Below, piece after piece: positions 1 to 4,847 of a stretch of DNA of 5,028 nt (positions within the stretch are counted from its first letter, which is position 1; the number at the start of each line of letters is the position of its first letter). Location of the stretch: contig JBKHAI010000045.1 of the NCBI GenBank assembly GCA_046542915.1, positions 1 through 5,028 on the forward strand, read 5' to 3'. The notes beneath the pieces are model-generated. The model was not told the DNA's origin and did not search any database. It was given only the letters and a program-made list of their open reading frames with translations. Source of the stretch: SKVL01 sp046542915 (GTDB taxonomy: Bacteria > Patescibacteriota > Minisyncoccia > Phycocordibacterales > CSBR16-193). The translations under genes were made by a program, and so were the position numbers.

Positions 1-28
1 AAAACTTGAAGAAAAAAAGCGTCTGTGA
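1..28 (+). CDS. Possible C-terminal tail of an upstream gene (partial)
   Basis: In the frame beginning at base 2 the sequence reads KLEEKKRL and then a TGA at 26-28. A charged Lys/Glu-rich end of this kind is a common C-terminus, and it would place the upstream stop 16 bases before the rpsU start, in keeping with the close packing of the rest of the strand. Only eight codons are visible, so no family can be named. The other forward frames also reach stops quickly, and this could be plain intergenic sequence. Confidence 0.3.
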
Positions 29-44
29 TAGCATAGCTTGATAT

Positions 45-299
45 ATGGTGGCAAGAAACGTAAAAGTTGAAAAACAAGGAGGTGAAAACAACACGACCCT
101 TATTCGCCGTTTTACAAAGCGGGTCCAAGGATCAGGAATTCTGCCGAGAGTAAAGTCAATAAGGTTTAGAAACAGACCCGTTTCGGAAACCAAAAAGAAA
201 CAACAGGCTCTCAAGCGCTTACAAAAAATGAAAGAGAGAGAAAGAATGATAAAACTCGGAAAAATTCAAGAACGTCCCTATTCAAATTCATCGCGTTGA
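45..299 (+). CDS. rpsU: Small ribosomal subunit protein bS21
   Basis: This 84-aa, strongly basic protein matches the bS21 plan. A short N-terminal strand (VKVEK, residues 6-10) is followed by the hallmark LIRRFTKRV helix start (19-27), then GILPRVKSIRFRNRP (31-45), and a Lys/Arg-rich helix to about residue 72. The order corresponds to the E. coli arrangement VIKV...ALRRFKR...AGVL..VRRREFYEKP. It is somewhat longer than the roughly 70-aa E. coli protein, with an added C-terminal tail (LGKIQERPYSNSSR). bS21 binds the 30S platform next to the 3' end of 16S rRNA and affects mRNA engagement. The ATG at 45 (a GTG follows at 48) is chosen because it retains the conserved first strand. No Shine-Dalgarno lies upstream, yet AAGGAGGTGA occurs inside the gene at 76-85. 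ybeY follows 52 bases downstream. Identification is firm; the exact start is less so. Confidence 0.9.
   Translation: MVARNVKVEKQGGENNTTLIRRFTKRVQGSGILPRVKSIRFRNRPVSETKKKQQALKRLQKMKERERMIKLGKIQERPYSNSSR
76..85 (+). promoter_or_regulatory. Full-length Shine-Dalgarno-like sequence inside rpsU
   Basis: The ten bases AAGGAGGTGA are a perfect complement of the canonical anti-Shine-Dalgarno at the 3' end of 16S rRNA. They lie about 30 bases after the rpsU ATG and encode part of the Q-G-G-E segment between the first strand and the RRF helix. No ATG, GTG or TTG follows at a usable distance; the in-frame codon at about the right place is ACG at 93. It may therefore be a ribosome-binding or pausing element within the coding region, or a coincidence of codon choice. 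A functional role is inference. Confidence 0.4.
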
Positions 300-319
300 T
301 CAGATACCCTTTTACCTTA

Positions 320-344
320 ACCGGTTTGCCGGTATGTTTGGCAA
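320..344 (+). other. Two mutually exclusive short stem-loops in the rpsU-ybeY gap
   Basis: The 52-base gap contains ACCGG (320-324) pairing with CCGGT (329-333) around a TTTG loop. It also contains TTGCC (326-330) pairing with GGCAA (340-344) around a nine-base loop. The two 5-bp stems share bases, so only one can form at a time. Neither is followed by a T-tract, so they are not terminators. They lie just before the ybeY ATG at 352 and could affect its accessibility. The stems are short and chance is a real alternative. Confidence 0.3.
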
Positions 345-351
345 GTAAACT

Positions 352-741
352 ATGGAAAAGGAGGAAAATTTCACAATAATAAAAAGATCGCGGATAGACT
401 ATCCGCGATCTTCTTTTAAACAGATCAAAGAAGATATTCTGGGAGCTGATTACTGTTTAAGCCTCGTCTTTATAGGAGACAAAAGATCCCGATATCTCAA
501 TGAAACTTACCGAGGAAAAGCTAGCCCGGCCAATATCTTAAGCTTTCCTTTATCACCCGACGAAGGAGAGATATTTATAAACCTGAGAAAAGCTAGAGAC
601 ACCGCCCCTGATTTTCAAATGTCTTTCCGAGAATTTGTTCTATACCTTTTTATCCACGGAATCCTGCATTTGAAAGGAATGCAACATAGCGGTACAATGG
701 AAAAAGAGGAAAAGCGCCTTTTCAGTTATTATATGCATTAA
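352..741 (+). CDS. ybeY: YbeY endoribonuclease, 16S rRNA 3'-end maturation and rRNA quality control
   Basis: The protein carries the UPF0054/YbeY zinc signature H-x3-H-x5-H as HGILHLKGMQH (His102, His106, His112). It also has the conserved segment SLVFIGDKRSRYLNETYRGK (residues 37-56, including Arg54), NILSFPL (61-67) and EGEIFIN (71-77). YbeY is a single-domain metalloenzyme that processes the 3' end of 16S rRNA and helps remove defective 70S ribosomes. At 129 aa it is shorter than the roughly 150-aa E. coli protein, but the core is intact. The ATG at 352 is the only good start: the next Met is residue 90, and the first strand (FTIIKRS, 7-13) and helix (FKQIKEDIL, 22-30) are needed for the fold. 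No Shine-Dalgarno precedes it; an AAGGAGG lies just after the ATG at 358-364. Codons 11-23 also encode a terminator-like hairpin. It lies directly after rpsU, whose product also works at the 16S 3' end. Confidence 0.92.
   Translation: MEKEENFTIIKRSRIDYPRSSFKQIKEDILGADYCLSLVFIGDKRSRYLNETYRGKASPANILSFPLSPDEGEIFINLRKARDTAPDFQMSFREFVLYLFIHGILHLKGMQHSGTMEKEEKRLFSYYMH
381..417 (+). terminator. Terminator-like perfect hairpin embedded in the start of ybeY
   Basis: The arms AAGATCGCGGATA (384-396) and TATCCGCGATCTT (400-412) form a perfect 13-bp stem around the three-base loop GAC. An A-run (381-385) lies before the stem and TTCTTTT (411-417) at its end. This is the classic intrinsic terminator form, and on the other strand the stem also ends in a run of T. 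The same design is seen after the reductase gene (4273-4311), and a looser version after ftsZ. Here the hairpin is entirely within ybeY codons 11-23. It could terminate rpsU transcripts or attenuate ybeY unless translation keeps it open. The structure is directly visible; its activity is inferred. Confidence 0.6.
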
Positions 742-800
742 ATCAATTGACCATGAAGACCAAGACGGCGACATCTTTCCAAGCGCGGGGAAATTTATCT

Positions 801-1988
801 ATGAATAACAACAACAACGCCACAGTAGGAATAGACGTAGGAACTTATTACATTAAGGTTATTGTAGCCGAAAAAGCTAAGGTTAAAAAAAAATATTTTC
901 CCAAGATATTAGCAACAGGAGTAGCGGAATCACGAGGAATGCGGCATGGCTATATAGTCAACGTAGCCGAGACACAAAAAAGTATAAAAGAAGCTGTTCG
1001 ACAGGCTGAAAAAACTTCCGGTTTGAATATAACAAAAGCTTTCATATCAATAAGCGGTATCGGGCTTCAGGGGGTAACTTCTGTTGGAAAAACCGTCGTT
1101 TCCAGTGCCGATATAGAAGTAAAAGAAAACGATATGAAAGCCGCTCAAGAGGCCTCAGAGACCCAGATCCCTTCCTCGGCCTCATTTAATAGAAAAGTCA
1201 TCCACGCCATACCTCTGGAGTATAAACTTGACGGTCAGGATGTGCTCGGTAATCCTTTGGGATTGAAAGGAAATTCCTTGGAGGTAAAGACCTTCTTTAT
1301 AACCTGCCTTGAGCACCACCTTAATGATCTGGTGGAGGCTGTTGAGAGCATCGGTATTGAAGTTATAGACACCATAGCCGCACCCATTGCCTCCAGTTTT
1401 GTTAGTCTGACCAAGCCGCAAAAAATAGCCGGATGCGTTCTTGCCGACATAGGAGCGGAAACAGTCTCTATCGTGGTATTTGAGAACAACATACCCATAT
1501 CTTTAGAAGTCTTTCCCATCGGTGGCACCGACATAACCAATGATATCGCTCTGGGGCTAAAGATCCCCCTGGAAGAAGCGGAAAAAATAAAGCTGGGAAG
1601 TGTCTCCAACGCTCCGGTTTCAGAGCAGAAACTTGAAGATATAATTTCCGCCAGATTAACGGATATTTTTGAAATAATCATCTCTCATTTAAAAAATATA
1701 AACCGCCACGAACTCCTCCCTGCCGGTATAATAATAACCGGTGGCAGTTCGGGAATATTTGCCATAGAAGAAAAAGCCAAGGATAAGTTAAACCTTCCCT
1801 CTTCCGTAACCTCTTTAAGCTCCATCGGAAGACGTGATTCCCCCTTATCAGACTCAAGATGGTCCGTAGCTTACGGGCTTTGTATAATAGGATTAAACGA
1901 AGAAGAAAGCAAAAACTTGGGCTTGACTTCCATATTCCAAAACACCCGCCGCGGACTTATATCTTGGATAAAGCAATTTTTACCTTAA
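801..1988 (+). CDS. ftsA: Cell division protein FtsA, actin-like membrane anchor for FtsZ
   Basis: FtsA is an actin-family ATPase that tethers FtsZ filaments to the membrane. From the ATG at 801 the protein is 395 aa. It shows phosphate-1 GIDVGTYYIKV (10-20), the 1C/SHS2 region with PLEYKLDGQDVLGNPLG (138-154) and LEVKTFFIT (160-168), phosphate-2 ADIGAETVSIVVF (215-227), GGTDIT (241-246) and the adenosine motif GIIITGGSSGI (309-319). It ends in an amphipathic membrane-targeting helix, RRGLISWIKQFLP (383-395). In-frame TTG (747) and ATG (753) starts would add 18 or 16 residues. I prefer 801 because it lies just before the first domain strand, a GGGGA purine run (787-791) precedes it, and the codons between 753 and 800 (ACC, ACG, GCG, CGG) differ from the A-rich usage of the gene. 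ftsZ follows after 68 bases. Function is near certain; the start is moderately so. Confidence 0.93.
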   Translation: MNNNNNATVGIDVGTYYIKVIVAEKAKVKKKYFPKILATGVAESRGMRHGYIVNVAETQKSIKEAVRQAEKTSGLNITKAFISISGIGLQGVTSVGKTVVSSADIEVKENDMKAAQEASETQIPSSASFNRKVIHAIPLEYKLDGQDVLGNPLGLKGNSLEVKTFFITCLEHHLNDLVEAVESIGIEVIDTIAAPIASSFVSLTKPQKIAGCVLADIGAETVSIVVFENNIPISLEVFPIGGTDITNDIALGLKIPLEEAEKIKLGSVSNAPVSEQKLEDIISARLTDIFEIIISHLKNINRHELLPAGIIITGGSSGIFAIEEKAKDKLNLPSSVTSLSSIGRRDSPLSDSRWSVAYGLCIIGLNEEESKNLGLTSIFQNTRRGLISWIKQFLP

Positions 1989-2004
1989 AGATCCTGAAAA
2001 CTCT

Positions 2005-2032
2005 TTGTTTATTACTCATTTTCTGATAATAT
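2005..2032 (+). promoter_or_regulatory. Likely ftsZ promoter in the ftsA-ftsZ gap
   Basis: TTGTTT (2005-2010) can serve as a -35, followed after 16 bases by TAATAT (2027-2032). The hexamer is preceded by TGA, giving an extended -10 (TG-n-hexamer). The region down to the ATG at 2057 is almost all A and T. Predicted initiation near 2039 would leave a leader of under 20 bases with no Shine-Dalgarno. A promoter here would let ftsZ be made at a higher level than ftsA, as is usual. Low-complexity AT sequence makes false matches easy. Confidence 0.4.
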
Positions 2033-2056
2033 AAAAAAATAATTTAAATAATATAT

Positions 2057-3256
2057 ATGCCCCAAGTAAAACCAGAGGTTGAAGCTTTTGCTCGCATAAA
2101 AGTATTCGGAGTCGGAGGATCCGGAGGGAATGCCATTAATCATATGATCGACTCCAAAGTTAAAGGAGTGGAATTTGTAGCTATAAACACGGATGCCCAA
2201 GACCTTCATCATGCTCAATCCAAAAAGAAGATACATATAGGTAAAAACCTTACCCGAGGTTTAGGGACCGGAATGAACCCTGAATTGGGTAAAAAGGCAG
2301 TAGAGGAAAATAAAGAGGAGATCCAAGAAGCCGTTAAAGGTGCCGATATGCTTTTCTTGGCAGGTGGAATGGGAGGAGGAACCGGCACCGGCGCCACTCC
2401 CGTTATAGCAAGAACTGCCAAAGAGCTCGGTGTTTTAACTGTAGCTGTTATTACCAAACCATTCTTCTTTGAAGGACCTCAGAGAATGAAATACGCCGAA
2501 ACAGGTATCGAGGAATTAAAATCCTCCGTGGACGCGATCATAGTCATACCTAACGATCGACTACTCTCAACAGTTGAAAAAGAGACCACCGCCAAAAACG
2601 CCTTTGCTATGTGCGATGATGTTTTAAAGCAAGCCGTTGAAGGAATTTCCGACCTAATAACCACACCGGGAACAATAAATACCGATTTTGCCGATATAAG
2701 AGCAGTTATGGAAAACACCGGTACGGCTCTTATGGGAATTGGTATAGCGAACGGAGAAAAACGCGCCGAAGAAGCCGCCAAGTCAGCTATTAACTCACCT
2801 CTTTTGGAGCTTTCCATAGACGGCGCTCAAGGCGTTCTTTTCTCCATAGCCGGAGGAGACGATCTAACTATGCACGAGATCCAAGACGCGGCACAGGTTA
2901 TTACCGAATCAGTGGATAAAGAAGCCAAAATAATATTTGGTACCGTTAAAGATGATAAACTCAAGAAAGGAGAGTTGAAAATAACGGTTATAGCTTCCGG
3001 TTTTTCGGAAGAAGCCGTTAAAGCCAATGCCTTACATAAGGTCAATATCCCCAAAAAAAGAGAAAAAGAAGAAGAACCGGCACCAACAAAAAAAGAAGAA
3101 AATAAAAGTATCCACAACAGTCTCCCTCACGAAGAAAAAGAAAAAAAGGCCACCCCTGCAGAAAATAGTGAGAAAGATCTAAGCAATGATTATGACGATG
3201 ACGACAGTGACTGGGGAGCGGTTCCGGCCTTTTTAAGACGCTCAAAACTAAAATAA
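2057..3256 (+). CDS. ftsZ: Cell division GTPase FtsZ
   Basis: FtsZ is the tubulin-like GTPase that assembles the cytokinetic ring. The 399-aa product has the N-terminal nucleotide-binding strand IKVFGVGGSGGNAINHM (14-30), NTDAQ (44-48), the tubulin signature GGGTGTG (106-112), TKPFFFEG (133-140) and PNDRLL (165-170). The T7 catalytic loop is NTDFADI (208-214), with Asp210 and Asp213 positioned to complete the GTPase site of the neighbouring subunit; Thr replaces the usual Leu. The globular part ends near residue 330. A Lys/Glu-rich disordered linker (331-383) leads to the conserved C-terminal peptide DWGAVPAFLRRSK (385-397), the docking site for FtsA and similar partners. The ATG at 2057 gives the normal short N-terminus; no Shine-Dalgarno is present and the leader is AT-rich. 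ftsA lies directly upstream and a terminator palindrome directly downstream. Confidence 0.98.
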   Translation: MPQVKPEVEAFARIKVFGVGGSGGNAINHMIDSKVKGVEFVAINTDAQDLHHAQSKKKIHIGKNLTRGLGTGMNPELGKKAVEENKEEIQEAVKGADMLFLAGGMGGGTGTGATPVIARTAKELGVLTVAVITKPFFFEGPQRMKYAETGIEELKSSVDAIIVIPNDRLLSTVEKETTAKNAFAMCDDVLKQAVEGISDLITTPGTINTDFADIRAVMENTGTALMGIGIANGEKRAEEAAKSAINSPLLELSIDGAQGVLFSIAGGDDLTMHEIQDAAQVITESVDKEAKIIFGTVKDDKLKKGELKITVIASGFSEEAVKANALHKVNIPKKREKEEEPAPTKKEENKSIHNSLPHEEKEKKATPAENSEKDLSNDYDDDDSDWGAVPAFLRRSKLK

Positions 3257-3261
3257 TCCTC

Positions 3262-3288
3262 AAATAGCTCTTTTAAAAGAGCTATTTT
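3262..3288 (+). terminator. Palindromic intrinsic terminator after ftsZ
   Basis: Beginning six bases after the ftsZ stop, AAATAGCTCTTTT and AAAAGAGCTATTT form a perfect 26-base palindrome (3262-3287). It folds as an 11-bp stem with a TTAA loop and ends in TTTT (3285-3288). The stem is A/T-rich and the T-run short, so read-through into the reductase gene is plausible. The palindrome is symmetric and could work on both strands. Confidence 0.65.
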
Positions 3289-3313
3289 AAAATAAATTTT
3301 CTATCCTAAGAAC

Positions 3314-4249
3314 ATGGAAGAGTTTAGTGATAAATATGAATTAATAATAGTAGGCGGCGGTCCGGCCGGTGCATCCGCAGCTATCTACGCCGCCAGAAAA
3401 AAAATAGGAACTCTCATATTAACAAAAGACATCGGAGGTCAAAGCACCGACGCCGCTGAGATACAGAACTGGCTTGGAATAAGATCCATCAGCGGTGGTG
3501 AATTCAGTAAAATGATCAGGGAACACGTGGGATCATACACTCAAGGAACACTAGATCTGAAAGAAGACGAATACGTGACAGAAATAAACAAAGAAGACGA
3601 TAATAAATTCACCATAAAGACCAAAAATGGAGGTGTGTTCGTCGGACAAGCAGTACTTGTTGCAACAGGTGGAAAAAGAAAAAAACTCAACGTACCCGGA
3701 GCCAAGGAATTTGAACACAAAGGTATCACCTACTGCGCCACTTGTGATGCCCCTATGTTCTCGGATCGTGATGTTGCCGTCATTGGTGGCGGAAATGCCG
3801 GCTTAGGGGCGGCATTACAACTTTTAAAGTACGCTCAAAGTGTAACCGTCCTTGAATACCAAGAACAACTTGCCGCCGATTCTATAAGAATAGAAGAATT
3901 TCTCAAAAGCGAAAAAGCAAAAGTAATAAAAAATGCCGAAGTAACAAAAGTTGAAGGCGATAAAATGGTAACCGCCCTATTCTACAAAGACAGAAAGAAC
4001 GAAGAGGAAAAGAAACTAAATGTTAGCGGTGTTTTTGTCGAGATCGGTATGGAACCGGCAATTGAACTCATTCAAGGCCTACTGGAAACGGATAGTAGGG
4101 GCTATATCAAAGTGGACCACCGTAATCAACAAACATCACTAAAAGGAATTTGGGCCGCTGGTGACTGTACCGATTCATTATATAAACAAAACATTATCGC
4201 CGCCGGTGACGGTGCGAAAGCCGTAGAAAACATCTATATGAACCTATAA
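3314..4249 (+). CDS. trxB: AhpF/thioredoxin reductase-like FAD disulfide reductase, probably NADH-preferring
   Basis: This 311-aa class II pyridine nucleotide-disulfide reductase has the FAD-binding ELIIVGGGPAGASAA (9-23), the redox pair CATC (Cys141, Cys144) in GITYCATCDAP, the nucleotide-binding VAVIGGGNAG (154-163), and the second FAD site WAAGDCTD (280-287) followed by YKQNIIAAGDGAKA. It would pass electrons from NAD(P)H through FAD to a thioredoxin or peroxiredoxin-type partner. The usual HRR motif after the second glycine motif, which binds the NADPH 2'-phosphate in TrxB, is replaced by LEYQEQLAADS (180-190). That and the AAGDCT...YKQ segment resemble the C-terminal part of AhpF, which uses NADH. 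AhpF's N-terminal thioredoxin-fold domain is absent, so the length is that of TrxB. No Shine-Dalgarno precedes the ATG. The family call is firm; 'trxB' is the conventional label, and cofactor and partner are inferred. Confidence 0.9.
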   Translation: MEEFSDKYELIIVGGGPAGASAAIYAARKKIGTLILTKDIGGQSTDAAEIQNWLGIRSISGGEFSKMIREHVGSYTQGTLDLKEDEYVTEINKEDDNKFTIKTKNGGVFVGQAVLVATGGKRKKLNVPGAKEFEHKGITYCATCDAPMFSDRDVAVIGGGNAGLGAALQLLKYAQSVTVLEYQEQLAADSIRIEEFLKSEKAKVIKNAEVTKVEGDKMVTALFYKDRKNEEEKKLNVSGVFVEIGMEPAIELIQGLLETDSRGYIKVDHRNQQTSLKGIWAAGDCTDSLYKQNIIAAGDGAKAVENIYMNL

Positions 4250-4272
4250 TAACTCCTTTGGTTTGAAGACAT

Positions 4273-4311
4273 AAAATCCCGGATATGGTTACACCATATC
4301 CGGGGTTTTTT
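4273..4311. terminator. Strong bidirectional intrinsic terminator between convergent genes
   Basis: CCCGGATATGG (4278-4288) pairs perfectly with CCATATCCGGG (4294-4304), extended by one T-A pair inside to leave a three-base loop. On the plus strand it is followed by TTTTTT (4306-4311), and AAAA (4273-4276) precedes it. Read on the minus strand the same stem is followed by ATTTTAT. It lies between the reductase stop (4249) and the stop of the convergent 91-aa gene (4314), so it can end both transcripts. Confidence 0.9.
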
Positions 4312-4313
4312 AT

Positions 4314-4589
4314 TTAAAGCCCGGGTAGACAGATTTGCCTTTCATCTTTTCCTTTCTGGAGTCTTAGGTTTCTTTCTTCCCTATCCCGCAATATCTTTGC
4401 CGCCCTTTTTAGGGCTTTAGAAAAAAGCGGTCTCGGAACCCAAAGCTCCCCGCCTCTTCTGACCTCAAATGATCTTTTGGAAAACGCCATACTTTTACCA
4501 CTCCTCCAGAACGTAAATAAGACATTCCCTACTCTGATATCCACACTCTTTCTTTCTTCATCAACAGCAATAACTTCTATATCCGCCAT
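4314..4589 (-). CDS. Uncharacterised small basic protein (91 aa)
   Basis: I do not recognise this family. The first part (residues 2-52) looks like short beta-strands: IEVIAVDEERKSVDIRVG, then VLFTFWRSGKSMAF and FEVRRGGELWVPRP. Trp29 and Trp50 are conspicuous. The second part (54-82) is a likely Lys/Arg-rich helix, LFSKALKRAAKILRDREERN onward. No signal peptide or membrane segment is seen. A strand-rich head with a basic helix would suit a small nucleic-acid or ribosome-associated protein, but that is only a guess. It is very probably a real gene: it has a near-consensus promoter (4638-4666), a strong Shine-Dalgarno (AAAGGAGGG, 4594-4602) four bases before the ATG, and a terminator just past its stop. 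It stands alone, convergent with the reductase gene and divergent from tRNA-Val. Confidence 0.8.
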   Translation of the reverse strand: MADIEVIAVDEERKSVDIRVGNVLFTFWRSGKSMAFSKRSFEVRRGGELWVPRPLFSKALKRAAKILRDREERNLRLQKGKDERQICLPGL

Positions 4590-4593
4590 CTCG

Positions 4594-4602
4594 CCCTCCT
4601 TT
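4594..4602 (-). promoter_or_regulatory. Strong ribosome binding site of the 91-aa gene
   Basis: On the minus strand AAAGGAGGG ends four bases before the ATG at 4589-4587, which fixes the start. It is the only strong Shine-Dalgarno at a proper distance from a start codon in this window. Confidence 0.85.
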
Positions 4603-4637
4603 CTTTGACATTCTCAAATTTACATATTTCTATCATT

Positions 4638-4666
4638 ATTAAAAACTATATATAAATATTTGTCAA
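4638..4666 (-). promoter_or_regulatory. Near-consensus promoter of the 91-aa gene
   Basis: On the minus strand a perfect -35 TTGACA (4666-4661) is followed, after exactly 17 bases, by TTTAAT (4643-4638), one base off the -10 consensus. The spacer is nearly all A/T. Initiation near 4631 would give a leader of about 40 bases containing the Shine-Dalgarno site. Confidence 0.75.
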
Positions 4667-4697
4667 TGCTAACAAAGCACCCCTACCCTAAAAAATG

Positions 4698-4726
4698 TTG
4701 CTCAAAATTAACCAAAAAGGTATAAT
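4698..4726 (+). promoter_or_regulatory. Promoter of tRNA-Val
   Basis: TTGCTC (4698-4703) and a perfect TATAAT (4721-4726) are separated by exactly 17 bases. Initiation near 4733 would put about a dozen leader bases ahead of the mature tRNA 5' end at 4745. This is the clearest sigma70-type promoter in the window and faces away from the promoter of the 91-aa gene. Confidence 0.85.
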
Positions 4727-4744
4727 CTCTGAGAGAAAATAAAT

Positions 4745-4821
4745 GGGCGGTTAGCTCAGTTGGCTAGAGCGCATCCTTGACGTGGATGAGGTCATAGGTT
4801 CGAGTCCTATACCGCCCACCA
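4745..4821 (+). tRNA. tRNA-Val (anticodon GAC)
   Basis: The 77-base cloverleaf is complete. The acceptor GGGCGGT (4745-4751) pairs with ACCGCCC (4811-4817). The D stem is GCTC/GAGC (4754-4757, 4767-4770). The anticodon stem CATCC/GGATG encloses the loop TTGACGT (4777-4783), with anticodon GAC at 4779-4781. The variable loop is AGGTC, and the T arm ATAGG-TTCGAGT-CCTAT (4794-4810). The discriminator is A4818 and CCA is encoded (4819-4821). GAC reads the valine codons GUC and GUU. Position 37 is G, where E. coli tRNA-Val(GAC) has A. It has its own promoter and no tRNA neighbour within the window. Confidence 0.97.
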
Positions 4822-4847
4822 GCCACTACAAACGAAGCTAAACAGGA

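Noticed and set aside
6..34. TTGAAG and TAGCAT 17 bases apart as an rpsU promoter
   Set aside because: The -10 matches only four of six positions, the site would overlap a possible upstream coding end, and there is too little sequence to the left to judge.
93..95. ACG as the true rpsU start after the internal AAGGAGGTGA
   Set aside because: ACG starts are very rare, and this would delete the VKVEK strand that bS21 proteins share.
747..777. TTGACC at 747-752 as the -35 of an ftsA promoter
   Set aside because: No acceptable -10 hexamer lies 16-18 bases downstream; the sequence there is GC-rich.
1182..1681. Two overlapping minus-strand open frames (79 and 148 aa) inside ftsA
   Set aside because: They lie wholly antisense to a clearly conserved gene, have Ser/Pro-rich, unfamiliar sequence and no ribosome site; they are shadows of ftsA codon use.
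2012..3263. Several minus-strand open frames across ftsZ (74-112 aa)
   Set aside because: All are antisense to unambiguous ftsZ, with low-complexity Leu/Ser/Phe-rich translations that mirror its Lys/Glu/Gly codons.
3541..3729. A 62-aa minus-strand open frame inside the reductase gene
   Set aside because: Antisense to a conserved domain, no start signals, Ser/Pro/Phe-rich composition.
4399..4430. Stem-loop CCGC...GCGG with T and A runs inside the 91-aa gene
   Set aside because: It needs a two-base bulge and a long loop, and lies mid-gene; probably a by-product of Lys/Ala codons.
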